A DNA stretch of 42,141 nucleotides from JBEKJU01 sp050011095 (GTDB lineage: Bacteria; Desulfobacterota; Syntrophorhabdia; Syntrophorhabdales; WCHB1-27). How positions within the stretch are numbered: the first letter of the stretch is position 1; each line of letters starts with the position of its first letter. The position numbers and the translations under genes are program-made. The stretch lies in the NCBI GenBank assembly GCA_050011095.1, contig JBEKJU010000061.1, positions 1-42,141 on the forward strand, in the 5' to 3' direction. Shown here piece after piece: positions 17,216 to 24,825 of the stretch. The notes below the pieces were generated by a model. That model searched no databases and was not told the DNA's origin. It was given only the letters and a program-made list of their open reading frames with translations.

Positions 17216-18496
17216 CTACTTCTTCAGGTACTCCGTCACGATCCTCATGGCGCAGTACTCGCCGCACATGCTGCACACATCATCGTGGAGGCTCCTCTCT
17301 TTCCTGAAGGTCCTTATCTTCTCGGGGTCGATGCTCATCCTGATCTGGCCTTCCCAATCCAGGGCCTTGCGGTACCGCGACATCTGCTCGTCCCGCGCGA
17401 GGGCCCTTTTATTCCCCCGCGCCAGGTCCGCGGCGTGGGCGGCGATCCTCGCGACCACGACCCCTTCCCTCACGTCGTCGACAGTGGGCAGGCCGAGGTG
17501 TTCCGAACGGGTCACGTAGCAGAGGAAGTCGGCGCCGTAGTAGCCCGCCAGCGCGCCCCCTATGGCGGAGGTGATGTGATCGTATCCCGGCGCGATATCG
17601 GTAACAATGGGTCCGAGCACGTAAAAGGGCGCCTCCTTGCACAACTTTTTTTCGAGCACTATATTCGTTTCTATCTGATTGAGCGGCACATGGCCGGGTC
17701 CTTCTATCATCACCTGGACGCCGCTCTTTTGTGCCTCCTCGCACAATTCACCCAGAATGAGAAGCTCCTGCACCTGCGTCCTGTCGGTCGCATCCGCTAC
17801 GCTGCCCGGCCTCAATCCGTCCCCGAGGCTGAGCGTCATATCGTACTTCTTTGCGACGGCGACGAGGCGGTCGAACTGCTCGTACAGGGGGTTCTCCCTC
17901 CCGTTCACGATCATCCATTCGGTGAGAAAGGCGCCGCCCCTGCTGACGATATCCGCGATCCTTCCCTGTTTCCTGAGCCTCTCGATCACGCCCATCGTCA
18001 CCCCGGCGTGGACGGTAATGAAATCCACCCCGTCCTGGCCGTGCTTCTCGATCACCTCGAAGAGCTCGTCAGGCTCCATGCCCCTGATGCCCTTTTTCTT
18101 CGCCGCCCGGACCGCCGCCTGGTAGATGGGAACCGTCCCTATCGGTACGCGGGCGTGGGCCATCACGATCTTCCGTATCTCGTCGAGATCGCCGCCCGTG
18201 CTCAGGTCCATTACCGCGTCGGCCCCGGCCTCCTCGGCCACGCGAAGCTTTTCGATCTCCTCTTCCACGTTCACCCTTTCGGGCGACGTGCCTATATTGG
18301 CGTTCACCTTTACCGAAAGCCCGGCCCCCACGCCCCTCGGGGTGAAATTCACGTGCCTTCCGTTGTTCAGGATAACCGCCCTGCCCGATGCCACGAGGTC
18401 GCGCAGGGTCGCCTCATCCACCCCTTCCTGCGCCGCGACAGTCTGCATCGGACCGGTGATGTTTCCCTTGCGGGCCTCGATCAGTTGATTCTCCAT
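17216..18496 (-). CDS. thiC: Phosphomethylpyrimidine synthase (radical SAM, short form)
   Basis: The protein is about 426 residues from the ATG at 18496 (MENQLIEARKGNITGPM). It converts aminoimidazole ribotide to HMP phosphate, the pyrimidine half of thiamine. It is the short ThiC type without the extra N-terminal domain. The C-terminal iron-sulfur motif is CSMCGEYC, i.e. C-x2-C-x3-C. The paralogue BzaF makes 5-hydroxybenzimidazole, but coupling to thiDN argues for ThiC. The start overlaps the thiDN stop by 16 bases. A longer frame to 18553 exists but adds non-conserved residues. Confidence 0.94.
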   Translation of the reverse strand: MENQLIEARKGNITGPMQTVAAQEGVDEATLRDLVASGRAVILNNGRHVNFTPRGVGAGLSVKVNANIGTSPERVNVEEEIEKLRVAEEAGADAVMDLSTGGDLDEIRKIVMAHARVPIGTVPIYQAAVRAAKKKGIRGMEPDELFEVIEKHGQDGVDFITVHAGVTMGVIERLRKQGRIADIVSRGGAFLTEWMIVNGRENPLYEQFDRLVAVAKKYDMTLSLGDGLRPGSVADATDRTQVQELLILGELCEEAQKSGVQVMIEGPGHVPLNQIETNIVLEKKLCKEAPFYVLGPIVTDIAPGYDHITSAIGGALAGYYGADFLCYVTRSEHLGLPTVDDVREGVVVARIAAHAADLARGNKRALARDEQMSRYRKALDWEGQIRMSIDPEKIRTFRKERSLHDDVCSMCGEYCAMRIVTEYLKK

Positions 18497-19833
18497 GGCC
18501 TCATCATCTCCATTTTCTTTATTAACTCCCCCGGGTCCCTCGCGAAGAGCCATATGGCCGGCTCTTTTTGCGCTCCCCCGGTGTCATAGATCATGTCAGG
18601 CGGTCTCTCTGTCTGACTGAGCACCCCTTCCATAGCCCCCCCCATGAAAAGGTCGAGCCCCCCTTCCCCTGCGGTCTTCACCCCAACCTGTTCCTGCCTC
18701 CCGTCCCGGAAGACGGCGCTGAGGCCCTTTTCGCGGGCCCTCTCCACGAGGGCCTGATCGTACCTGATGGTGACGGCCGCGCGCAGATAAGGATAACGCC
18801 CCATGCAGGCGAGGCACATCCGGGCCGCACGGGAGGAGACCCCGAACTCTGCCATCCCGCTCACCGAGACCCTTCCGTTCTCGCTCCCGATCAGGCCGGG
18901 AAAGGCGGCCACGTCCCCGGTCCCGTCGGCGCCGCGCAGGGCGTAGCCCATATCCATTCGGGCGGCGGGGATCAGCTCCACCATGTTAAGCTCTTCGAGA
19001 CGCTTCACTGCCTCCTGCATCGCCTGAAGGACATCCCACCTCGCGGCGTCGCGGCTCGCGGCAAGAGCGGGAAAGGCATAGTAGTAGCCCCCCTCGGCGG
19101 GCCGGTGGCTCTCCGGCAGGAGCCTTTCCACCAGCCGCTCAGTCTCCAGAAAAGCCTCGCGCACCGGATAATCCAGCGCCATGAACGAAAGGAGGGCGGA
19201 CGAAAAGATGCACCCTGTCCCGTGGACCATCCTTTCGATCCTCCCTTTCGTGTACGTCGTTGTCCGTGTTCCATCGAAGAGGAGGTCGACGGGTTCTCCC
19301 GCGAGATGCCCCCCTTTAAGGAATACGTGCCTCGGCCCTTTTTGCGCGATGGCGCGGGCGGCCCGCTCCATCGCATCGATATCGTCTATCCTTGCCCTCA
19401 CGAGCATTTCCGCCTCGTCTATATTGGGCGTCACGGAAGGTCCCATCGGCAGGAGCCGCTCCACGAGCGCACGGAACCCTCGACCTGTGATTACCCTCAG
19501 GTTGTTTTTTGCGGCAATGACCGGATCGAGCACAACGGGCACGCCTTTTTGGCCGGCCAGAAACTCGACCACCCTCTCGACATGGGGCGCGTCCGGGAGG
19601 ACACCGATCTTGATCCCGGAGAGCGAAAACGACCCTGCCGCCCTTTCCAGCATCCGTGAAAAGACCCCTGTCGGTACCGGAACGACACCGGTCGCGCCTT
19701 CCGGGCCCTGAATGACATAGCTCGTGGGGACGGAAAGGCCGTGCAGGCCGAGATACGAGAAGACCTCCAGGTCCTTGGTGATGCCTGCCCCGTGGGAAAG
19801 ATCATGCCCGGCAATGGTGAGGACGTACCTCAT
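18481..19833 (-). CDS. thiDN: Bifunctional HMP(-P) kinase / ThiN-type thiamine-phosphate synthase
   Basis: The protein is about 450 residues. Residues 1-260 are ThiD: LTIAGHDLSHGAGI at the start, LDPVIAAKNN, and the GTGC anion-hole loop (MVHGTGCIFSSALL). It phosphorylates HMP and HMP phosphate. The last 180 residues are a ThiN domain: IPAARMDMGYAL, GTGDVAAFPG, FGVSSRAARMCLACM, AAVTIRYD, and the PDMIYDTGGAQKEPAIW end. ThiN couples HMP-PP to thiazole phosphate, the same reaction as ThiE. The ATG at 19833 has AAGGG upstream and gives the canonical start. The longer frame to 20022 is rejected. Confidence 0.94.
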   Translation of the reverse strand: MRYVLTIAGHDLSHGAGITKDLEVFSYLGLHGLSVPTSYVIQGPEGATGVVPVPTGVFSRMLERAAGSFSLSGIKIGVLPDAPHVERVVEFLAGQKGVPVVLDPVIAAKNNLRVITGRGFRALVERLLPMGPSVTPNIDEAEMLVRARIDDIDAMERAARAIAQKGPRHVFLKGGHLAGEPVDLLFDGTRTTTYTKGRIERMVHGTGCIFSSALLSFMALDYPVREAFLETERLVERLLPESHRPAEGGYYYAFPALAASRDAARWDVLQAMQEAVKRLEELNMVELIPAARMDMGYALRGADGTGDVAAFPGLIGSENGRVSVSGMAEFGVSSRAARMCLACMGRYPYLRAAVTIRYDQALVERAREKGLSAVFRDGRQEQVGVKTAGEGGLDLFMGGAMEGVLSQTERPPDMIYDTGGAQKEPAIWLFARDPGELIKKMEMMRPWRIN

Positions 19834-20016
19834 CGACACCCTTTTCGACCGCCTTCCGCTGCCTCTCCATGACGGATCATCATCTCCCTGTTTCACGCGA
19901 AGTTCTTTATAATATAGCACTTCTTGTCCCCCGAATATAGCGGAATATAGGCATTCGACTTGACCGGCGGGGCCTGCGCGTCCGGCCCGGCCGGGAGGCG
20001 TAGGGAAGGGGAACGT
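19834..20016. other. Upstream region of thiDN with CTATATT repeats
   Basis: This is part of a 468-base divergent gap. On the minus strand, three copies of CTATATT(C/A) occur at 19950-19943, 19940-19933 and 19917-19910. The first two are 10 bases apart, one helical turn. They sit 80-120 bases before the thiDN start and could be promoter or operator elements. No TPP riboswitch was found on the minus strand. Confidence 0.4.
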
Positions 20017-20030
20017 CGACATTATTGTCG
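20017..20030. promoter_or_regulatory. Distal enhancer-like dyad
   Basis: CGAC-ATTATT-GTCG is a perfect dyad. It shares the GAC-N6-GTC core with the dyad at 20049-20064; the centres are 33 bp apart, about three helical turns. Both lie 80-120 bases upstream of a sigma-54 promoter. This is the layout expected for NtrC-type activator dimers. Confidence 0.55.
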
Positions 20031-20048
20031 CAATATTTTATACTCTCC

Positions 20049-20064
20049 ATGACTTTTTTGTCAT
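20049..20064. promoter_or_regulatory. Proximal enhancer-like dyad
   Basis: ATGAC-TTTTTT-GTCAT is a perfect dyad with the same GAC-N6-GTC core as the one at 20017-20030. Its centre is about 80 bases upstream of the sigma-54 -24 element. Confidence 0.55.
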
Positions 20065-20136
20065 CGGGAAGGGGACGTATCCCCGGGCAAGGTGACAAAG
20101 GGATTGGAAACCGTACATCCATGACATGGAGGCACG

Positions 20137-20152
20137 TGGCACCGCTCTTGCT
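20137..20152 (+). promoter_or_regulatory. Sigma-54 promoter (-24/-12)
   Basis: TGGCAC at 20137-20142, five bases, then TTGCT at 20148-20152: a full match to TGGCAC-N5-TTGCW. The start point would be near 20163. It reads toward the small lipoprotein-like frame, the Spy-like gene, the histidine kinase and the NtrC-type regulator. Confidence 0.8.
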
Positions 20153-20176
20153 ATGAGTAGGTGAGGAGGACCTCCC

Positions 20177-20292
20177 ATGAAAGAGATAGTGCCCTCGTGC
20201 TGGTCATCTTCGCAGGCCTCGCGACCCGGTCGTGCGCGTCTCGGGGCCCTCACACACAAGGGGGTGCGGCCATGGGGGCACCCGGGGGTTAG
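20177..20292 (+). pseudogene. Possible small lipoprotein gene interrupted by a frameshift
   Basis: The ATG at 20177 follows the ribosome site GAGGAGG. Read straight through, it gives a 42-residue product with no recognisable features that ends in a TGA overlapping the next GTG start as GTGA. One base off, the stretch from about 20191 to the TAG at 20290-20292 reads ALVLVIFAGLATRSCAS and then a Gly-rich tail, which looks like a lipoprotein signal with its Cys. A single-base change near 20188-20192 would join the ATG to that frame. This could be a decayed gene, a sequencing error, or chance. Confidence 0.35.
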
Positions 20293-20301
20293 CGGACTGC
20301 T

Positions 20302-20880
20302 GTGATCACACGCCTCTTGTCAGCTCTATGCGCGTTGTTTATGTTTGCGCCGCCTCTTTTCGCCCAGCAGTCATACGGTGAGTTCGAGAGGGACCTCAAC
20401 CTTTCAGACTCCCAGAAGGCGCAGGCTGATGGCATCAAGAGGAGGTACATCGGTGAGTGGAGGAGCCTCAACGACGAGTCGGCACGGAAACGGCTCGAAT
20501 TGAGGCAGCTCGACAGGGGCCGGCCGGGCCAGAGGGAAAGGGCGGAAAGGCTGCAAAGGGACCTGGACCGGATAGAGGCGTCGAGACAGCGCCTTTTCCA
20601 CCAGTACCGCGGAGAGGTATCGACGGTCTTCAACGACGAGCAGAGGGGACGCTTCAACAGGTTTACCTGGCAGGAGAACCGGAGGGCCGCGAGACTCATA
20701 AGGCCCGGTCCAGAACTACCGGGGCCCGCTTATGCACCACCACCGGGGCACGCTTATGGTCCTGGCGGGCCGCAAAGGTACGGGTACGAGCCACCCGGGC
20801 ACATGTATGCGCCGGGGCCCAGGTATGTCCCTTTCGGGGCCTCGCGCGCGGCGCCGAGGCAAGGATTTCATGGAAGATAG
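20302..20880 (+). CDS. Periplasmic Spy/ZraP/CpxP-like stress protein
   Basis: The protein has 192 residues. The N-terminus is a signal peptide ending LFAQ. Residues about 25-130 are helical and highly charged, with an LTxxQ-like repeat form (LNLSDSQKAQADGIKRRY, then FNDEQRGRFNRF). This pattern is typical of the Spy/CpxP/ZraP metal- and envelope-stress chaperones. The C-terminal 60 residues are rich in Pro, Gly and Tyr. The start is GTG with a weak ribosome site; it may depend on coupling to the upstream frame. The stop overlaps the histidine kinase by 11 bases. The pairing with a kinase and an NtrC-type regulator mirrors zraP-zraSR. Confidence 0.75.
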   Translation: MITRLLSALCALFMFAPPLFAQQSYGEFERDLNLSDSQKAQADGIKRRYIGEWRSLNDESARKRLELRQLDRGRPGQRERAERLQRDLDRIEASRQRLFHQYRGEVSTVFNDEQRGRFNRFTWQENRRAARLIRPGPELPGPAYAPPPGHAYGPGGPQRYGYEPPGHMYAPGPRYVPFGASRAAPRQGFHGR

Positions 20881-22429
20881 GAAAATCCTTTTCCCCCTCC
20901 TTCTTTTCGGTATCTTCTTCGTGCTCATCGCCATGACCGGCTTCTTTCAAATTGCCATTACAAAACGGAACGTAGAGGGGTTGTTGCTCAACGAGGGCGA
21001 GACGCTGTTCCAGAGCATCGCGAGGGAGATCGAGATGAATATGGAGTATCTCGCCCTCATCGAAAAATCACCCTCTATCATCACCCCCAACTTCCTGAAC
21101 GTCATGACCTATGACGAGGCAATCGTCGACGATCTCTACAGCCAGATCAGCAAGACGGCAGACCTCGACCAGGCGGGCCCATTCCTCCGCAACATGCTTG
21201 TTCTTGACAAAAACGGGAGGCAGCTGCTCCGGAGGGGATCGATAAAGGTCGATAGGGGCCAGCTCGCCCTCCTCCTCAAGAGAGACCGGCAGACGATCAT
21301 CAGGATGCCCAGCGACAGGGATCGCAGCCTCTTCATGGGTATGAAGCTGGCTGACAGGCTCGTATTCTTCACCCTCACCCCCGAGGAGCTCGACAACCTC
21401 AGGAAGATGTACATCATGAGGACGATCTGCGAGAACGAGGAGAAGAGGCTGAACATTGCGGAGATCAACATTTACGATGCCTCGGGGCGCATGTACCTTG
21501 GTTCGACAAAAAAGCCCAGGGACGTGTTCACCATCCTGAAGCCCCTGGATTCCCGTTATTTTCCCGGCTACTCCATGGAGATACTCGTGTCGAACAGGCT
21601 CGCGAGCGATACCATCAGGAAAACGAGCGCCAACTTCATCATACTCCTCTTTTTCCTCATGCTCGGCGGGGCAGGGGGGATCTACCTGATATTCCAGCTC
21701 GAACGAAAGCACGCGGACCGGCTGAATGAGATGGAGAAGGACATGGCCATGAAAGAGAGGCTCGTCTCCCTTGGAAGACTGGCATCGGGCATGGCCCACG
21801 AGATACGAAATCCCCTCAACGCGATCAGCATCTCCATCCAGAGGTTGAAGAGGGAGTTTGTCCCCGAACACGAAAAAAAGGAAGAGTACCACAAATTCCT
21901 CGACATCGTGCGCGGCGAGCTGCTGCGGGTGAACCGGATCGTGGAGGAATTTCTCCTTTCCACAAAGGCCGACCTGCGCATGGAGCCACAGAATCTCCGC
22001 GGGATCATCGAGGAGGTTGTCACCATGCTCCGGGAAAAGGCGGGCGCGGCAGGCGTATCAGTGGCGAACGAGACGGACGGACGGATCATCCTCGAGTGCC
22101 AGAAGGAGAGGATGAAGCAGGTCCTCTACAACCTGATCATGAACGGTATCGAGGCCATGGGCGGCGGCGGGAACCTGCGCATTTCCGCCTCACCCGAAAA
22201 TCCCCGTGTCCGGATCTTCATCAGGGATACGGGTCCGGGGATCAAGAAGATCGATCTCCCCAAGGTTTTCGAGTACTATTACACCACGAAGGACAAGGGT
22301 ATGGGTCTTGGTTTGCCTCTATCGTACATGATCGTGAAGGACCATGGGGGAGACATACAGGTCCTGAGTGAGGAAGGAAGGGGGACTACATTCGTGATAA
22401 CCTTGCCTTCGAAGGGAAAGGGGTCGTAA
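20870..22429 (+). CDS. Membrane-bound sensor histidine kinase (ZraS/AtoS/NtrB-like)
   Basis: The protein is 519 residues from the ATG at 20870, which has AAGGA upstream. TM1 spans about residues 7-28. An extracytoplasmic sensor region of about 225 residues follows, then TM2 (about 256-277). No clear HAMP is seen. The dimerisation domain has the H box LGRLASGMAHEIRNPLN with His310 as phospho-acceptor. The ATPase domain has the N box (QVLYNLIMNGIEAM), the G1 box (IRDTGPGI), an F box and the GMGLGLPLS G2 box. It would phosphorylate the regulator encoded one base downstream. A longer frame from 20732 overlaps the Spy-like gene and is rejected. Confidence 0.92.
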   Translation: MEDRKILFPLLLFGIFFVLIAMTGFFQIAITKRNVEGLLLNEGETLFQSIAREIEMNMEYLALIEKSPSIITPNFLNVMTYDEAIVDDLYSQISKTADLDQAGPFLRNMLVLDKNGRQLLRRGSIKVDRGQLALLLKRDRQTIIRMPSDRDRSLFMGMKLADRLVFFTLTPEELDNLRKMYIMRTICENEEKRLNIAEINIYDASGRMYLGSTKKPRDVFTILKPLDSRYFPGYSMEILVSNRLASDTIRKTSANFIILLFFLMLGGAGGIYLIFQLERKHADRLNEMEKDMAMKERLVSLGRLASGMAHEIRNPLNAISISIQRLKREFVPEHEKKEEYHKFLDIVRGELLRVNRIVEEFLLSTKADLRMEPQNLRGIIEEVVTMLREKAGAAGVSVANETDGRIILECQKERMKQVLYNLIMNGIEAMGGGGNLRISASPENPRVRIFIRDTGPGIKKIDLPKVFEYYYTTKDKGMGLGLPLSYMIVKDHGGDIQVLSEEGRGTTFVITLPSKGKGS

Positions 22430-22430
22430 G

Positions 22431-23783
22431 ATGGAGCGAATGGGCATTTTGATCGTGGAAGATGAGGAGACCCAGCGGGATCTGCTCGAGGGCCTCCTGA
22501 ACAAGGAAGGCTACGCAGCCGCCGGGGCGGGTGACGGGGAACGGGCGCTTCAGCTCGTGAAGGACCATACCTTCGAAATAGTGCTCCTTGACTACAAGCT
22601 GCCCGATATGGACGGTCTGACCGTGCTCACAAAGCTGAAGGAGATGAACCCCGAGATACAGGTGATCATGATTACCGCCTTCGGCAGCATCGAGAACGCG
22701 GTCACCGCGTTGAAGGCAGGCGCATTCGAATACCTCACCAAGCCCATCGACCTTGACGATCTCCTCTTCAAGATAAAAAAGGTGGAGGAGCGCCTGCACC
22801 TCATCCATGAAAACCTCGTGTTGAAAGAGGCCCTGAAAGACAGGATGAAGTCGGAAAACATCGTCTACGCAAGCGAAAAGATGCACGAGATCGTAAGCCT
22901 CATCGTAAGGGTGGCAAAAACGGACTCGACCTGTCTGGTTCAGGGTGAGAGCGGGGTCGGCAAGGAGATCGTGGCCAACCTCGTGCACGAGCTGAGCGAA
23001 AGAAAGAACCAGGCCCTCGTGAAGGTCAACTGTTCCGCCATCCCGGAGACGCTCCTCGAAAGCGAGCTTTTCGGGTACGAAAGGGGTGCCTTTACGGGGG
23101 CCTACCAGAAAAAGCTCGGGAGGTTCGAGATCGCCAACAAGGGGACCATCTTCCTCGATGAGATCGGCGACGTGCCCCTCTCCCTGCAGCCGAAGCTGCT
23201 CCGCGTGCTTCAGGAGAGGGAGATAGAGAGGCTCGGCGGCCTCCACCCCATCAAGGTCGATGTCCGCATCGTGGCGGCGACCAACAAGAACCTCGAGGAA
23301 GAGGTGAAACAGGGCCGCTTCAGGGAGGACCTCTTCTACCGGCTCAACATCGTGCAGATAGAGATCCCGCCTTTGAGGGAGAGAAAGGAGGATATCCCTC
23401 TTTTCCTCGATTTTTTCCTGAAAAAGTTCAACGAGAGGCACAAGAAAAGCATGAAGGGATTTGCGAGAGAGGCGCGGGATGTGCTCATCAAGCATGACTA
23501 TCCCGGGAATGTCCGGGAGCTTGAGAACATCGTTGAGCGGGCCGTCGTCCTGGCGCGGGGGGAGTATATAACCAGGGAAGACCTGTCCATTTTCAATCCG
23601 GCCGAGCCGCTCTCCACCGAGGGGAGCATGAAGCAGGTCGTTGAGTCGATGGAGAAGAGGATAATCACCGAGGCCCTCGTCTCCGCCAACTGGGTGCAGA
23701 CAAGGGCGGCGGAGGCCATCGGCATCAGCGAAAGGATGTTGCGGTACAAGATGAAGAAGCTCGGTATCGCCAGGGAAGAGTGA
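22431..23783 (+). CDS. NtrC-type sigma-54-dependent response regulator
   Basis: The protein has 450 residues and three domains. The receiver has the acidic pair E10/D11, phospho-acceptor Asp54 (LLDYKLPDMDG) and Lys104. The AAA+ domain has Walker A GESGVGKE (about 173-180), the sigma-54 contact GAFTGA (219-224), Walker B with FLDEIGD, and the VRIVAATN and GNVRELENIVERA blocks. The C-terminus is a Fis-type helix-turn-helix (WVQTRAAEAIGISERMLRYKM). It starts one base after the kinase stop. It is the natural candidate to bind the two dyads at 20017 and 20049. Its last 48 bases are duplicated downstream at 23858. Confidence 0.96.
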   Translation: MERMGILIVEDEETQRDLLEGLLNKEGYAAAGAGDGERALQLVKDHTFEIVLLDYKLPDMDGLTVLTKLKEMNPEIQVIMITAFGSIENAVTALKAGAFEYLTKPIDLDDLLFKIKKVEERLHLIHENLVLKEALKDRMKSENIVYASEKMHEIVSLIVRVAKTDSTCLVQGESGVGKEIVANLVHELSERKNQALVKVNCSAIPETLLESELFGYERGAFTGAYQKKLGRFEIANKGTIFLDEIGDVPLSLQPKLLRVLQEREIERLGGLHPIKVDVRIVAATNKNLEEEVKQGRFREDLFYRLNIVQIEIPPLRERKEDIPLFLDFFLKKFNERHKKSMKGFAREARDVLIKHDYPGNVRELENIVERAVVLARGEYITREDLSIFNPAEPLSTEGSMKQVVESMEKRIITEALVSANWVQTRAAEAIGISERMLRYKMKKLGIAREE

Positions 23784-23968
23784 CAATAGGCGGTTAAATG
23801 AGGGGGAGGCTCCGCTGGCTTGCCGGTGGAGGGGGCGACGCTAGCCCCAATAATTGCATGTTGCGGTACAAGATGAAGAAGCTCGGTATCGCCAGGGAAG
23901 AGTGACAATAGGCGGTTAAATGAGGGGGAGGCTCCGCTGGCTTGCCGGTGGAGGGGGCGACGCTAGCC
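23736..23968. repeat. Tandem duplication: two perfect 111-bp direct repeats 122 bp apart
   Basis: Bases 23736-23846 and 23858-23968 are identical, with 11 bases between them. Each unit contains the last 16 codons of the regulator (from MLRYKM to the stop) followed by part of the hairpin-rich repeat. The second copy is an orphan gene tail. Confidence 0.9.
23798..23857. repeat. Hairpin-rich dispersed repeat, copy C1 (inverted)
   Basis: It reads ATGAGGGGGAGGCTCCGC, then the dyad CCGCTGGC-TT-GCCGGTGG, then GAGGGGGCGACGCTAGC and the end CCCCAATAATTG. A second copy (C2, 23920-23968 and following) lies in the duplicated unit but diverges after GCTAGCC. Confidence 0.75.
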
Positions 23969-23984
23969 AGCAATCGCCTTTTTT

Positions 23985-24080
23985 CGCCTTCGCTCCTTCC
24001 TTTTTATGAAGGGGAGGCTCCGCTGGCTTGCCGGTGGAGGGGGCGACCGGGTACCCACGGAGTGGGTGTCCCAATAATTG
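23985..24080. repeat. Hairpin-rich dispersed repeat, copy C3 (inverted)
   Basis: It starts CGCCTTCGCTCCTTCC, continues TTTTTATGAAGGGGAGGC, and includes the stem CCGCTGGC-TT-GCCGGTGG. It then has a second hairpin module, ACCCAC-GGA-GTGGGT, in place of GCTAGC, and ends CCCAATAATTG. The swapped module matches the one in copy A. Confidence 0.75.
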
Positions 24081-24115
24081 ACAGCCCATGAGGTTGTGCC
24101 TATATTGATCCATCT

Positions 24116-24730
24116 ATGCCTCTCCACCATATCATCGGCCAGTACGGTTACCTCGCGCTCTTTGTCGGGGTCTTCTTCGAGGGGGAGACTATCCTGATCG
24201 CCGCGGCATTCGCTGCCCATCAGGGCTATATGAAGCTGTCCTGGGTTATTGTGACTGCCTTCCTGGGGTCGCTCGCCGGCGACCAGTTCTACTTTTTTCT
24301 TGGAAGGGCGAAGGGCAGGGCGTACCTGCGAAACCGCCCCCTTTGGCAGATCAGGGTCAGGAAGGTGCAAGACCTTGTTGAACGCTATCATCGGCTCGTC
24401 ATAGTGGGCTTTCGTTTTCTGTACGGTCTCCGCACGGTCACCCCTTTCGCGCTGGGAATGAGTGACGTGAAGGTGAGGCAGTTCATCTTTTTCAACGTTC
24501 TAGGCGCCCTTGCGTGGTCCACCCTTGTGGGGTTCTTGGGTTTCCTTTTCGGCGCTGCCCTCGAGGCCCTGCTGAAGGATGTCAGAAGGTACGAACGGTG
24601 GATCATGCTCGCCATCCTGCTTATGAACATCCTGATCTGGGTGGGCTATCTCATCAGGAAGCGGAGGCTCCAGAGGTGCGCCCTCGCCCGGCTGACCGGG
24701 GGAAAGGGGACATTGACGGAGGCCAAGTGA
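24116..24730 (+). CDS. DedA/VTT-family membrane protein
   Basis: The protein has 204 residues. It has the DedA pattern: an amphipathic re-entrant start (YGYLALFVGVFFEGETILI), a GSLAGDQFYFFLGR motif, the central RFLYGLRTVTPFALGM block, and FNVLGALAWSTLVGFLGFLFG before a final membrane helix. DedA proteins are inner-membrane transporters or scramblases, some of which flip undecaprenyl phosphate or phospholipids; which applies here is unknown. The ribosome site is weak. The start is taken as the first ATG after the repeat block. Confidence 0.9.
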   Translation: MPLHHIIGQYGYLALFVGVFFEGETILIAAAFAAHQGYMKLSWVIVTAFLGSLAGDQFYFFLGRAKGRAYLRNRPLWQIRVRKVQDLVERYHRLVIVGFRFLYGLRTVTPFALGMSDVKVRQFIFFNVLGALAWSTLVGFLGFLFGAALEALLKDVRRYERWIMLAILLMNILIWVGYLIRKRRLQRCALARLTGGKGTLTEAK

Positions 24731-24825
24731 GAACGAGAGGGTGCGCGCCGGATGAAGACGGACAGTTGGTGGATGGGTAACAACCGCAGGGTTGCGCGTA
24801 TTATACTTATTCATAAGGAGGAAGG

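Larger units (their letters stand above)
23784..24115. other. Gene-free gap filled by repeats
   Basis: The 332 bases between the response regulator and the DedA gene consist of the tandem duplication, copies C1-C3 of the dispersed repeat, and about 35 bases before the DedA start. No promoter for the DedA gene stands out. Confidence 0.7.

Noticed and set aside
19990..20015. GGCGTAGGGAAGG resembling the 3' end of a TPP riboswitch
   Set aside because: It is on the plus strand, opposite to thiDN, has no CTGAGA element upstream, and leads into no thi gene.
23736..24080. CRISPR-like direct repeats
   Set aside because: There are only two long identical units containing a gene tail, with an 11-base spacer. 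This is a duplication and not an array.
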